Shown piece by piece: positions 29,622-37,503 of a stretch of 56,700 nt of DNA (position 1 is its first letter; the number at the start of each line of letters is the position of its first letter). The stretch covers positions 1 through 56,700 of the IMG/VR virus record IMGVR_UViG_3300013102_000035; one strand, given 5' to 3'. A program made the position numbers and the translations under genes. Under the pieces are notes generated by a model. The model was not told the origin of the DNA, made no database searches, and worked only from the letters and a program-made list of their open reading frames with translations. Source of the DNA: a virus.

Positions 29622-29966
29622 ATGAGCAGAGAGACTGATATTGCTTGGGCTGCTGGAATTTACGAGGGCGAAGGCTCGATTGAGTTTCGAAAGCGCAAAG
29701 ACGGACTAGCGCCAACAGCGCTCAGAGTTTGTATGACAGACAGGGATGTTGTAGAACGGTTTTGGAAGGTAGTAGGGGTGGGTAACTTCCAAGCCAAGAA
29801 GAAGAATTACGGTCCTACCCACAAACAGCAATGGCAAGTGACTATTACTGGACAAGAAAACATCGCATTGGTGCTCAGACTGGTGTACCCGTATCTAGGG
29901 ATTAGACGTAAGAAGTCGGCCGATCTAGCACTCAATTGGAGGAAGAGAAAGAACCAACATCTATGA
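29622..29966 (+). CDS. LAGLIDADG-like endonuclease (single motif, 114 aa)
   Basis: WAAGIYEGEGSI (residues 9-20) matches the LAGLIDADG helix with its acidic end, followed by beta strands (LRVCMTDRDVVERFW, QWQVTITG) and a final LGIRRKKSAD helix as in phage stand-alone enzymes. One motif means it would act as a homodimer. Base composition is more AT-rich than neighbours, consistent with a mobile gene. No intron or intein was found next to it. Confidence 0.7.
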   Translation: MSRETDIAWAAGIYEGEGSIEFRKRKDGLAPTALRVCMTDRDVVERFWKVVGVGNFQAKKKNYGPTHKQQWQVTITGQENIALVLRLVYPYLGIRRKKSADLALNWRKRKNQHL

Positions 29967-30334
29967 TATTCGCCATGAACTTCATTCCGTTGCTGCCTAA
30001 TTGGGCCGAGATCGTGTCGCTGTGTGTCGGCTACACCGCAGCGTCTATTGACATTTCCCGACGACTCTCTTGGCACTGGGATAAGCGTAGCTCACACTAC
30101 GATCCCGCATATCAGATTGGCGCATGGGCAACTTCGTTCTTCGCTATGCCGGTGGCACTAGTGCTACTGCGCAATTACACCAGCCAGGACGATGATCGTG
30201 ATCCGTGGAACAAGCCGCCGCGTAACATCCGCAAGGAGCAATCGCGTAAGCACCTTGAGTCTGAGCGAGACCGACTCGAACGTGAGAACAAGCGGCTTGA
30301 GCGCAAGCTTGGCCTGTTCTTGGATTCGGAGTGA
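29963..30334 (+). CDS. Membrane protein with coiled-coil tail (123 aa)
   Basis: Hydrophobic segments at about 12-30 and 53-70. The C-terminal 40 residues are a highly charged coiled coil (ESERDRLERENKRLERKL). Unknown. Confidence 0.6.
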   Translation: MIFAMNFIPLLPNWAEIVSLCVGYTAASIDISRRLSWHWDKRSSHYDPAYQIGAWATSFFAMPVALVLLRNYTSQDDDRDPWNKPPRNIRKEQSRKHLESERDRLERENKRLERKLGLFLDSE

Positions 30335-30522
30335 TGTTCGTGCTAGGAACAGCAACCGGCTGGCGCATCTGGCCTGAGGACACCATCGGAGAGTCTGGGG
30401 TGGCGGTCGCGACTTGGAAATGGTCAGCGTATGGCCCGTTGGGTACCAAGGAAGGCATCGCTACGTCATCTGATTCAGCGCTAGAGCAGGCGCAAAACGC
30501 CGAACAACAGCTTACTCGATGA
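30334..30522 (+). CDS. Hypothetical protein (62 aa)
   Basis: Shares one base with the upstream stop. Contains several Trp (WRIWPED, TWKWSAYG). Unknown. Confidence 0.5.
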   Translation: MFVLGTATGWRIWPEDTIGESGVAVATWKWSAYGPLGTKEGIATSSDSALEQAQNAEQQLTR

Positions 30523-30830
30523 CCGTAATCACTCAAACCGTCAGCGTCTGTAAGGAGTGCGACCACAACTCCGACCCCCTTGAGGTTCCGGAAGAGCACT
30601 GTGGCCACGACGCTCAAACACATCGCCAGGCTGTGCCCGTGCGAGCTATCCTGACGACGCTGTCAGAAGAAGAACTTGACGCACTTGCAAACAGGCTCAA
30701 TGATGCGTATGCTGTGTTGCGTACAGTGCCGCATCACACTCAGGCTGTGTCTCCGATTACCAACGACCGTGTCAATATGAGCGGATTGTCGGATGAAGTG
30801 CTCAGCCTAGCATCCATCATTCGACCGTAA
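30519..30830 (+). CDS. Zinc-binding hypothetical protein (103 aa)
   Basis: CKECDHNS and EEHCGHD give Cys/His ligands near the N-terminus; the rest is helical. ATGA overlap. Unknown. Confidence 0.55.
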   Translation: MTVITQTVSVCKECDHNSDPLEVPEEHCGHDAQTHRQAVPVRAILTTLSEEELDALANRLNDAYAVLRTVPHHTQAVSPITNDRVNMSGLSDEVLSLASIIRP

Positions 30831-30842
30831 AGGATCCCCAAC

Positions 30843-31157
30843 ATGTTTATCCTACTTTGGCTCATTGTGATCATGGCGTACACTATGATCCTGCGCGGCC
30901 TTTCCTTGGAAGTGTTCTGGGATTGGTTTGTATCCGGCCCGGACGCACCTTTCTACGGCAGCGTCCCTGGAATCACCTTCGCCCAGGCGCTGGGCATCTC
31001 GCTGCTCGTGGCCTTCCTCACCTACGACGCCTTCGACAAGAAGACTGAGAACGGGGGCAGGGACGCTGGCACTATCTTGCTCGAATCGTTCTTCAAGATC
31101 ACGCTCATCTACGGCGTGTTCTGGTTGGGCGCAATCCTCTACCACTCCTTCATGTGA
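30843..31157 (+). CDS. Three-helix membrane protein (104 aa)
   Basis: Hydrophobic helices at about 1-20, 45-62 and 80-102. Ribosome site AAAGGATCCCCAAC. Unknown family. Confidence 0.6.
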   Translation: MFILLWLIVIMAYTMILRGLSLEVFWDWFVSGPDAPFYGSVPGITFAQALGISLLVAFLTYDAFDKKTENGGRDAGTILLESFFKITLIYGVFWLGAILYHSFM

Positions 31158-31351
31158 TGAGTCTGAGAAACGCAGTCATCGACGGCGCTATCCGAGTTCT
31201 TGACGAGCTTCGCGAGGACGAGCCTCAGCAGGAGCGTCAGGAGCGGCCCAAGGAGCCGGAAGTCCCCACAGCGATCACCATCATCGGCGGACTGGTCCGC
31301 GATCAGGTGCGCGATGAGCTTCGTCGCCGAGAGCAGCGTGATCGCCGATGA
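31157..31351 (+). CDS. Hypothetical charged protein (64 aa)
   Basis: Highly charged, with an acidic-Gln run in the middle (EDEPQQERQERPKEPE) and a basic end. Likely partly disordered. Confidence 0.5.
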   Translation: MSLRNAVIDGAIRVLDELREDEPQQERQERPKEPEVPTAITIIGGLVRDQVRDELRRREQRDRR

Positions 31352-31932
31352 ACGCGCTGATTGTTGTGGACATGCAGCGCGACTTCCTTCCCGGAGGCGC
31401 ACTGGGGGTGCCTGAGGGCAACCTGATCATTGGTCCGATCTGCCAGTTTGGGGAGCAGTTTGAGCACGTCGCGCTGACGCGCGACTGGCATCCGGACGAC
31501 CATGTCAGCTTCTCTGACAACCCGAAGTTTGTTGACGGGTCCTGGCCTGCGCATTGCGTGCAGAACACTTCGGGCGCTGAGATCCACGAGGAAATCCTTG
31601 AAGCGTTTCCTGATGCCCCCATCTTCTCCAAGGGCTGGGTTCGAGACACCGAGGCATACAGCGGCTTCGATGGGACTGCTGAAAATGGCCAGTTCCTGCA
31701 TGAATGGCTGGACAACGTTGGGGCTGAGCGGGTCTACGTTGTCGGGCTGGCGCTCGACTATTGCGTGAAGGCGACGGTGCTCGACGCAAATTATTACGGC
31801 CTCTATACAGGCGTACCGCTTCATCTGACGCGGCCGGTCTCATATGACACCGGCATGCAGGCTGTCGCTGACCTGTCCGATGACGGCGTGGCCTTGTGCG
31901 GCCCCGATCACTTCCGTGATAGACGTATTTGA
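31348..31932 (+). CDS. pncA: Nicotinamidase (isochorismatase-like cysteine hydrolase)
   Basis: Catalytic triad Asp8 (VVDMQRDF), Lys95 (FSKGW) and Cys139 (LDYCVKATVLDA) are all present, as are metal ligands Asp46, His48, His52 and His69. These positions nearly equal those of bacterial PncA. It converts nicotinamide to nicotinic acid in NAD salvage. A phage copy could support NAD recovery or remove nicotinamide produced by NAD-cleaving defences. ATGA overlap upstream. A NadR-like P-loop protein is encoded at 37496. Confidence 0.85.
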   Translation: MNALIVVDMQRDFLPGGALGVPEGNLIIGPICQFGEQFEHVALTRDWHPDDHVSFSDNPKFVDGSWPAHCVQNTSGAEIHEEILEAFPDAPIFSKGWVRDTEAYSGFDGTAENGQFLHEWLDNVGAERVYVVGLALDYCVKATVLDANYYGLYTGVPLHLTRPVSYDTGMQAVADLSDDGVALCGPDHFRDRRI

Positions 31933-32173
31933 TCACGGAGACCCGCGCGTTGACAAGCTCTGGCGTGACCGTCTTTCTACAAAAGGCGTCATGCCAGAGC
32001 GTGAGTGGGCGTTCATCGAACTGGCGGCACTGAGCGCTTATCAGTGCTTGAACGCAGACGCCGAGACGTTCAGGGCGCACGCCGGATATGGTGGGCTGAA
32101 TCGACTGACGCCCGACACCGGCGCTACTCGATACGACGACGAAATCGCATGGAATTTCACTGACGAGACATGA
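31916..32173 (+). CDS. Hypothetical protein (85 aa)
   Basis: GTG start overlapping the nicotinamidase end. Helical middle (EWAFIELAALSAYQCLNADAE). Unknown. Confidence 0.5.
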   Translation: MIDVFDHGDPRVDKLWRDRLSTKGVMPEREWAFIELAALSAYQCLNADAETFRAHAGYGGLNRLTPDTGATRYDDEIAWNFTDET

Positions 32174-32412
32174 GCACCGTACTAGACCCAGGCAAGCACA
32201 CATTTGAAGAGTTTCAGTTCGAGGACTTCTCTAGTGGCAGCGGCATGATTCATTTCGCCTGCATTTCCTGTGCTCCCAGCGGAGACACAGCGATCTGCGG
32301 CAAGCGAATCAACCCCGAGACCTTGACCGACGCTGGGGATCCGGTAGACTGCGTAGTGTGCGCGGACCTAGTAGGTCCATTCGTTCGCTGCCCGACCTGT
32401 GGACAGCGGTGA
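32170..32412 (+). CDS. Zinc-binding protein (80 aa)
   Basis: Cys pairs in CISCAPSG, CVVCADL and CPTCGQR suggest one or two zinc sites. ATGA overlap. It contains a TTGACC-16-TAGACT promoter-like match (TAGACT 32344-32349) reading toward the next gene. Confidence 0.55.
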   Translation: MSTVLDPGKHTFEEFQFEDFSSGSGMIHFACISCAPSGDTAICGKRINPETLTDAGDPVDCVVCADLVGPFVRCPTCGQR

Positions 32413-32654
32413 GCCTATTCCCCTACATCATCGCCGAGCCTGAGGAAAAGCAGGTAACTGCATCCGAGCGCTTGATCTACCGAACGTTCGTCGCTATCGT
32501 GGATAGCGATCCTCCAACATCCACAGCCCGAGCAGTTGTACGGACTGCTAAAAGATGCGGCGTGTCACGCAGTCGCGTGCTTGAGATCATCCGTACTGTC
32601 AACTCCTATTACCTAGACTTCGAGGAACCCCAACATGGCACAGATCACAGATAA
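32409..32654 (+). CDS. HTH-like protein (81 aa)
   Basis: ARAVVRTAKRCGVSRSRVLEIIRTV looks like a helix-turn-helix. I use the GTG in the GTGA overlap. A GTG at 32358 sits 8 bases after the promoter-like TAGACT and would give a 98-residue leaderless form, so two starts are possible. Confidence 0.5.
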   Translation: MSLFPYIIAEPEEKQVTASERLIYRTFVAIVDSDPPTSTARAVVRTAKRCGVSRSRVLEIIRTVNSYYLDFEEPQHGTDHR

Positions 32655-32904
32655 GCGTCTATCCCTGCTTGCCCGTCAGATTGTCAAGGATGAAAATTCC
32701 GTACGGGTGAAGTCCGGTTCCGTCAACGGTGAGCCGGTTCTCCACGTCTTCGTGCCTGGCAGCAACGAACTTGCTCGCGATGTGCGAACGGTGGGGGACT
32801 GGGAAGCGCACCCCGCAAACGGCAAGGCCAAGCGCAACCAAGACATGGCCGATTCGCAGGCCACCGAGGCGCTGATGGCGTCCAACCGACCCGAGAAGGG
32901 CTGA
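32635..32904 (+). CDS. Hypothetical protein (89 aa)
   Basis: Ribosome site GAGGAACCCCAACATG inside the previous gene's end. Basic and soluble. Unknown. Confidence 0.55.
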   Translation: MAQITDKRLSLLARQIVKDENSVRVKSGSVNGEPVLHVFVPGSNELARDVRTVGDWEAHPANGKAKRNQDMADSQATEALMASNRPEKG

Positions 32905-32909
32905 CAGAC

Positions 32910-33596
32910 ATGACTACACTAGAGGACATTTACCTTTCCGACGACGAGCTTCGGGTCGGTGGCGTGCTTGACGATGATGGGGATCTTACTCTCTCCTTCG
33001 GAAGCTATGGGCGCGTCTACCTGGATGCTGACGACCGCGCTAAGCTGCGCGAGCGTCTGGACGCTATTGACGGTATCAAACACGGGCAGCTTGAGACATT
33101 CTCCCTCAGCCGCGACGACTCGCCTGTCGCAGATGCGATCAAGGATCTCGCCGATGCCGTGCGCTCGCTGAGCGTACCTAAGATCGTCAACGTCACGAAC
33201 TCGTTTACGCCTGAGGCCACGCCAGAGATGGTTGTTGCCGAGCCGAAGCCCTTCGGTGTCGGAGAGCCGGTCGGAACTGAGGATAAGACGGACTGGAATC
33301 TGGCCGCGCTTGAGTATGCCGTCCATAACAGCATGGCTGTACGGTTCACGTACCGTAAGCCTGCCGTTGTCGGGCGTCGCCTGGCATGGGAGCCGGATAC
33401 CAAGAATCGGTTCTTCCGTCCGAGCAAGGTTGAGTATGTCGGACCAGAGTGGGATCGCTACGCGGTCACCACAGGGTTTGACATTGACGACGAAATGCCC
33501 AAGACTTTCCGGCTAGACCGGATTGAGGGCTACATTGTCGTGGACGAATCCACGACCCAATCAGAGCGTTCGGAGGCAAGCGCTCTCGATGTGTAA
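32910..33596 (+). CDS. WYL-domain-like protein (228 aa)
   Basis: The C-terminal half (from about residue 130) reads LEYAVHNSMAVRFTYRKP, then PSKVEYVG and GFDIDDEMPKTFRLDRIEGY, the strand order and FRLDRI end of WYL ligand-sensing domains. The N-terminal half is acidic without a recognisable HTH. WYL proteins regulate defence and DNA-damage genes in bacteria. A role as a regulator or ligand sink is inferred. Confidence 0.6.
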   Translation: MTTLEDIYLSDDELRVGGVLDDDGDLTLSFGSYGRVYLDADDRAKLRERLDAIDGIKHGQLETFSLSRDDSPVADAIKDLADAVRSLSVPKIVNVTNSFTPEATPEMVVAEPKPFGVGEPVGTEDKTDWNLAALEYAVHNSMAVRFTYRKPAVVGRRLAWEPDTKNRFFRPSKVEYVGPEWDRYAVTTGFDIDDEMPKTFRLDRIEGYIVVDESTTQSERSEASALDV

Positions 33597-33608
33597 GGAG
33601 CTATCCCT

Positions 33609-33965
33609 ATGAAGCTACTGGTAGCACTTGCAGTAGTTGTGATCCTCGCAGTGGTGGGCTACGCGGTGATCGATTACTCAAAGACAGAAACCGTCACGTT
33701 GCATGTCACGGGCAAGGAATCCGTGTCTACGGACGACGGACACGAGTACCGCGTATACACGACCGAGGACACCTACAAGATCGGCGACTCAGTCGTTCAT
33801 CCGCGCTTCAATAGCTCGAACCTCTACGGGAATCTTCCGGTGCCGTCAGGCGGACCCGGAAACCCGACGCACGCGATCAAGCTTCGCTGTGAAGTGTATG
33901 GTTGGCGAGTACCGCTGTTCTCGCAGTTCAAGAACATCCTGCACTGCGACGGCGTGAAGGGCTAA
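33609..33965 (+). CDS. Membrane-anchored DUF1523-like protein (118 aa)
   Basis: One N-terminal helix (about 3-22), then TVTLHVTGKESVSTDDGHEYRVYTTEDTYKIGDS, a beta-sandwich-like pattern resembling small DUF1523-type exported proteins. Ribosome site AAGGAGCTATCCCT. Convergent with the minus-strand cluster, overlapping by 4 bases. Confidence 0.6.
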   Translation: MKLLVALAVVVILAVVGYAVIDYSKTETVTLHVTGKESVSTDDGHEYRVYTTEDTYKIGDSVVHPRFNSSNLYGNLPVPSGGPGNPTHAIKLRCEVYGWRVPLFSQFKNILHCDGVKG

Positions 33966-34462
33966 CCGCCGCCTAGGACTGCTGGACGCTTGGGCACCAC
34001 AGGGTCCGGCTCTGGCAGTCCTACGCCAGGCTTGTCGCAAAACGGAGGCGCTTCATCAGTGTTGGCGTCTTCTTCTGTCTGCGGCAGGAACCTGATAATC
34101 GCCTTGGCAAGCGGCTGCTCTCGCTGCTTCGGTGTCAGTCCGACGAGATACGCGTACGTACGCTTCAATTGATTGACTTCACGAAGGTGCGCACGTTCGT
34201 CCTGGAAGCAGATCTGATCGCGGCGGTCGCGGCTCTCCATTTCTACCTTCTTGATCGCAATCTGCGCGTTGGCGGCAGCGCGGTTGGACGAGCGAGCGGC
34301 TTCCTTGGCGTTGTTGGCAGCGTTGAACGCTAGGTAGTTGGCGTAGGCGGCGGCCAATGCTACGAGTAGAAACGCAATGGTTCGCTTATGGCGTTCGAGT
34401 AGGAAGCGTAGATACGCCAACACGCGTTGTTCCTTGATCAAATGCCTCACTAGGTGCCTCAT
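33962..34462 (-). CDS. Membrane protein with coiled coil, last gene of minus operon (166 aa)
   Basis: A transmembrane helix (about 29-47) is followed by a long helical region (52-120) and a Pro-rich end. It overlaps the upstream minus gene by ATGA. Its layout (N-in, helix, coiled periplasmic-type domain) resembles the next gene upstream. Possible lysis or envelope protein; function inferred only from company. Confidence 0.55.
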   Translation of the reverse strand: MRHLVRHLIKEQRVLAYLRFLLERHKRTIAFLLVALAAAYANYLAFNAANNAKEAARSSNRAAANAQIAIKKVEMESRDRRDQICFQDERAHLREVNQLKRTYAYLVGLTPKQREQPLAKAIIRFLPQTEEDANTDEAPPFCDKPGVGLPEPDPVVPKRPAVLGGG

Positions 34463-34863
34463 GGTTGCTTCGGTACGGCCGCCTCACAGTCGGTCAAAGG
34501 CAGTGCATGGAACTGTACATTATGTACCAGCTTACTCTGCAAGTTCTCGTAGCGTTTCGCGACTTTCTTGTCGCCTGTTCGCGCCCTGGCTGTCGCCGCG
34601 TCGCCCATAAATTGAACAAGCACCTGCTGCTGAACCTTATGCGCCTTGACGCTCGTATTGATTTCGTTGCGCATGTCGTTGTTGCGCTCGCACTCTTGAA
34701 CTTGCGCCTTGCGAAGCTGAGCGGTGAACTGCTGCGTGTCGCGCTCAGACGTACGGTCGATGGCGTAACCGCCCGCGAGGGCTACGAGCAGAAACGCGCC
34801 GATTGCAGCGTTTCGCTTGACAAACTCGCGAAAGTTTCCTACCTTTTGCGTACCGGCTGTCAT
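34459..34863 (-). CDS. Membrane protein with coiled coil (134 aa)
   Basis: Transmembrane helix about 19-35, then a charged helical domain with Cys near residues 58 and 126. Same design as the downstream gene, so perhaps diverged duplicates. Part of the minus operon. Confidence 0.55.
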   Translation of the reverse strand: MTAGTQKVGNFREFVKRNAAIGAFLLVALAGGYAIDRTSERDTQQFTAQLRKAQVQECERNNDMRNEINTSVKAHKVQQQVLVQFMGDAATARARTGDKKVAKRYENLQSKLVHNVQFHALPLTDCEAAVPKQP

Positions 34864-34865
34864 AA

Positions 34866-34955
34866 CTACCCGATGTGCAGTACGATGAGTTCCAGAGCCG
34901 CGATGAACCCGATGTACAGCATCAGCAAAGGGCGGCTCTTGCAGTAAATGATCAT
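34866..34955 (-). CDS. Tiny membrane protein (29 aa)
   Basis: MIIYCKSRPLLMLYIGFIAA and its continuation form one hydrophobic helix. Start overlaps the upstream stop as ATGA. It sits between holin-like genes in a tight operon. Confidence 0.5.
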   Translation of the reverse strand: MIIYCKSRPLLMLYIGFIAALELIVLHIG

Positions 34956-35140
34956 GGCTTGTCGTCGTTTCCTCCGTTCTTGTCTCCCGGACCCCGAAGG
35001 AATGCGGGAAGACCCATCATTGCAGCGAAAAGGATGAGCAGTGTCGGACGTTCGGATTGCGTCAGCACTGTTTCGTGAACGACCCCGGCGAGTCCTCCAC
35101 AGAAAAGCACTACGTCGCGCAGAATAGGCCACTGCTTCAT
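34952..35140 (-). CDS. Holin-like small membrane protein (62 aa)
   Basis: Two hydrophobic helices (about 8-24 and 33-49) and a charged C-terminus (GPGDKNGGNDDKP). This is the usual look of phage holins, but such features are not specific. First well-supported gene of the minus operon. Confidence 0.5.
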   Translation of the reverse strand: MKQWPILRDVVLFCGGLAGVVHETVLTQSERPTLLILFAAMMGLPAFLRGPGDKNGGNDDKP

Positions 35141-35143
35141 GTC

Positions 35144-35221
35144 TCATGTCTTGGCGCATAGTTCCAGCGCGCATGTAGGAGGCTCCCAAGCACTACCCCA
35201 GCGTACCAATACGCTGGCCAT
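35144..35221 (-). CDS. Possible 25-residue leader peptide of minus operon
   Basis: MASVLVRWGSAWEPPTCALE... begins at the centre of the divergent intergenic region and ends just before the holin-like gene. No strong ribosome site; could be spurious. Confidence 0.25.
   Translation of the reverse strand: MASVLVRWGSAWEPPTCALELCAKT
35198..35217. promoter_or_regulatory. Perfect palindrome between divergent operons
   Basis: CCAGCGTA-CCAA-TACGCTGG is an 8+4+8 perfect inverted repeat lying between the minus-strand membrane-protein operon and the plus-strand gene at 35258. A likely operator controlling one or both directions. Confidence 0.6.
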
Positions 35222-35257
35222 TGATACCACTAAAGACAATAAAGTAGCGAAAGGCAC

Positions 35258-35614
35258 ATGGACGAAGAAATCAAGACCAAGGACAGCAGCACGACCTTTA
35301 CATACAGGGACCCCAGCCGCAACTTTGACGGCACCCCGTATCAGGCGGCTGCGCAGGCTGTAGTACAAACCGACGCGGTATTGCGTCTAGCTCTCAGGTC
35401 CCTTAGAGACACAGCGGTTCAAGCAAGGAATGCTTACATGCAGGCGAATCTCGATACAGGCGACGAGCCTAATGCCGCAGCATGGCCCGAGTCGGCGCAA
35501 GCACGTACACTTGCCCGTATGGTCTCGGAGATCGTGGCGATGCGTAAAAAGCTCGCCCCGCTCTTGCGGGCCGTGGCGTATGACCCGAAGAATCCACCGA
35601 AAGAAGACGACTGA
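35258..35614 (+). CDS. Hypothetical protein (118 aa)
   Basis: Polar N-terminus (MDEEIKTKDSSTTFTYRDPS), then helices. Ribosome site AAAGG. First gene of the rightward replication half. Unknown. Confidence 0.6.
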   Translation: MDEEIKTKDSSTTFTYRDPSRNFDGTPYQAAAQAVVQTDAVLRLALRSLRDTAVQARNAYMQANLDTGDEPNAAAWPESAQARTLARMVSEIVAMRKKLAPLLRAVAYDPKNPPKEDD

Positions 35615-35616
35615 AA

Positions 35617-35886
35617 ATGCAAGAGGCGCTTGACCTATTGCGCGATCAACCGGCCGGATGGCCCCAGTGGCGGGCGGGCACTCCTGGGAACGAGCTTCAT
35701 CTGTTCCTGTTCGAGAGCACCGCGCAGATGCCCAGCGGAGAAAGGTTCGGCGAGTTCACGCCGTTCTGTCGATTCATGGACGGCGCGCAGTATGTCGAAG
35801 CGCGGGCAGACAATACCGGCAAGGCGACCATCGCCATTTGCCGCCACTGCATCAGAGCCACGCTGGCTGAAATCGAAGTCACGTAA
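35617..35886 (+). CDS. Hypothetical protein (89 aa)
   Basis: Trp- and Phe-rich with a late C-x2-H-C (ICRHC), perhaps a metal site. Unknown. Confidence 0.55.
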   Translation: MQEALDLLRDQPAGWPQWRAGTPGNELHLFLFESTAQMPSGERFGEFTPFCRFMDGAQYVEARADNTGKATIAICRHCIRATLAEIEVT

Positions 35887-35887
35887 C

Positions 35888-36002
35888 TGCTACACTGTGT
35901 AAAGCTGGCGACCGAGGCAAAAGGTCGGGATGGGCGGACATTGGCTACGGTCACCGCGTGTAGGTCGCTAGCAATCATCCACTTACGAAGGGAATCTCAT
36001 CT
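35888..36002 (+). promoter_or_regulatory. Extended -10 promoter and structured leader
   Basis: TGCTACACT (about 35887-35895) is an extended -10 (TGN-TACACT). The following 100 bases before ATG 36003 contain a CGACC/GGTCG hairpin (near 35909-35928). The long leader could hold a regulatory RNA element; no known riboswitch recognised. Confidence 0.4.
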
Positions 36003-36329
36003 ATGGCACCGACTCTAACTGACGGCCAGCGCGCCGTGCTGCGGGCATTCCATGAGTTCGGCCGTCCTATGGACGACATCACGCTGAGCGTATTGGTGCA
36101 TCACGTAGCGGATCGTCCCTATTCCTCGTCCGGGATTCGTTCCCGTCGTGCGGAGCTTTGCCGCACCATCGACAACGACGGAATCACCAACTACGCATCG
36201 ACCCAGCCTCTCGTTGAGTCGGTCGGTCGCAAGCGCCTCCGAAGCGGGCGTTACGCGCAAGTCTTTGCCCTGACGGCCGAAGGTAAGCGAGTCGCCAAGG
36301 CCCTGTTCAAGACAACCGCCTCGGTCTGA
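36003..36329 (+). CDS. Winged-helix protein (108 aa)
   Basis: LTDGQRAVLRAFHEFGRPM, then SSSGIRSRRAEL (recognition helix), PLVESVGRKRLRSGRYAQVFALTAEGKRVA (wing). This is a typical winged helix-turn-helix of phage regulators or DNA-binding proteins. Ribosome site AAGGGAATCTCATCT. Confidence 0.65.
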   Translation: MAPTLTDGQRAVLRAFHEFGRPMDDITLSVLVHHVADRPYSSSGIRSRRAELCRTIDNDGITNYASTQPLVESVGRKRLRSGRYAQVFALTAEGKRVAKALFKTTASV

Positions 36330-36523
36330 TGGCGAAGGTCAGGGTTTACCCGGCGCGAGACGTGCCGGAAGAGCCAATCGTGTTCGAGGGCGTTACGCAG
36401 ATCACCTACGTGGATAATGACAGCCACGGGCAGGGTCCGGTAGGATCCATCAGCGATCTACGTGGCGGCAAGCGGTTGATCATCAGTTCTCCGAATTCGC
36501 TGGCAGTCCTCATCGAAGCATGA
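36329..36523 (+). CDS. Hypothetical protein (64 aa)
   Basis: Beta-rich small protein (MAKVRVYPARDVPEEPIVFEG). Shares one base with the upstream stop. Confidence 0.55.
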   Translation: MAKVRVYPARDVPEEPIVFEGVTQITYVDNDSHGQGPVGSISDLRGGKRLIISSPNSLAVLIEA

Positions 36524-37035
36524 CGGATCCGACCGAACTAACAAGAGAATTCCACGAGTTCTTCAAGCGCCCCGTACGAGACCAGGCCACCCTGGTCACC
36601 GGGGACGAGCTAAGGCTTCGTAGGACTCTCATCGCCGAGGAATATGACGAGCTTGACTACGAGTTTGCGCTGGAGACCGAGGGCGATCTACGCCAGCAGT
36701 ACAAGGAAGCAGCCGATCTCGTCTACGTGATCTACGGCTGGGACCAGCATGCGGGCAATCTGTTGTCCCGAGTGCTTGAAGAGGTTCACCGGTCGAACAT
36801 GACCAAGCTATGGCCGTGCGACTTTTGTGACGGGACAGGCACAGCAACTACCGGGTGTATGTATCGAGAGACACCACCGTACACGCCAATGGCGGCTGTC
36901 GTAATGCGCTGCGCCATGTGCAACGGCACTGGCAAGGTAGCTAAGTATCGTGAGGACGGCAAGGTTCTCAAGCCCCCGACCTACGAGCCGCCCGACCTAA
37001 GCTTCATCCCGGAGGAACCCCCGCATGCCGAATGA
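36520..37035 (+). CDS. MazG-like nucleotide pyrophosphohydrolase with inserted zinc knuckle (171 aa)
   Basis: The helical active-site motifs EEYDE (Glu40, Glu41, Glu44) and KEAADLVYVIYG (Glu63, Asp66) are those of phage MazG/dUTPase-like enzymes that hydrolyse NTPs or dNTPs. VLEEVHRSNMTKLWP (85-99) and DGKVLKPPTYEPPDLS (146-161) are normally adjacent in this family. Here residues 100-140 interrupt them with CDFCDGTGTAT...CAMCNGTGKV, a DnaJ-type zinc knuckle like that in the gene at 26711. Confidence 0.8.
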   Translation: MTDPTELTREFHEFFKRPVRDQATLVTGDELRLRRTLIAEEYDELDYEFALETEGDLRQQYKEAADLVYVIYGWDQHAGNLLSRVLEEVHRSNMTKLWPCDFCDGTGTATTGCMYRETPPYTPMAAVVMRCAMCNGTGKVAKYREDGKVLKPPTYEPPDLSFIPEEPPHAE

Positions 37036-37306
37036 ACTCAGTATCACAGTTAGTAAAGAGATTCCCGTCTACCTACCGGGTGGCGATGTCTACAATACGT
37101 TCCAGCATCACGCGTTTGCGTTCAAGTTTGATTTTGATGACGGTGAGACCTATGTCATCGGATCGCCTCCTGGCTCGCGTAAGCAAGGCTGGGAAAGTTG
37201 GGTAGAAGACGCGCTCTCGCGGGCTATGGATCTTCGACACGAAAACCAGAACTTCGACGGCGATAAGCACTACGCCGCAGTGATCGACGGTCCGTCTATT
37301 TTCTGA
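37025..37306 (+). CDS. Hypothetical protein (93 aa)
   Basis: Starts inside the end of the MazG-like gene with ribosome site GGAGGAACCCCCGC. Beta-rich. Unknown. Confidence 0.6.
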   Translation: MPNELSITVSKEIPVYLPGGDVYNTFQHHAFAFKFDFDDGETYVIGSPPGSRKQGWESWVEDALSRAMDLRHENQNFDGDKHYAAVIDGPSIF

Positions 37307-37503
37307 TGGGCAGGCTCACCGACTGCGCCCGCGAGGGCTGCGATAAGCGCATCGATCTCACTCGCGTGGATCTGAACGAGCCGGTGAAGGAATGGGACGC
37401 GGGGATCCTGCATCGCATCAGCCCTCCCGGCTTTCCATTTCTCGGCGTATGTGCGGACTGCAAAGCTAAGACATCCTACGTACTAAAGGAATTTGATGAC
37501 TGA
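37306..37503 (+). CDS. Zinc-finger-like protein (65 aa)
   Basis: CAREGCDKRI and CADCKAKT supply two Cys pairs about 40 residues apart. Possibly a treble-clef type knuckle. Unknown function. Confidence 0.55.
   Translation: MGRLTDCAREGCDKRIDLTRVDLNEPVKEWDAGILHRISPPGFPFLGVCADCKAKTSYVLKEFDD

Noticed and set aside
34465-34947. Plus-strand frame of 160 codons opposite the minus membrane operon
   Set aside because: The minus genes overlap each other by ATGA and have consistent membrane-protein features. The plus frame has none.
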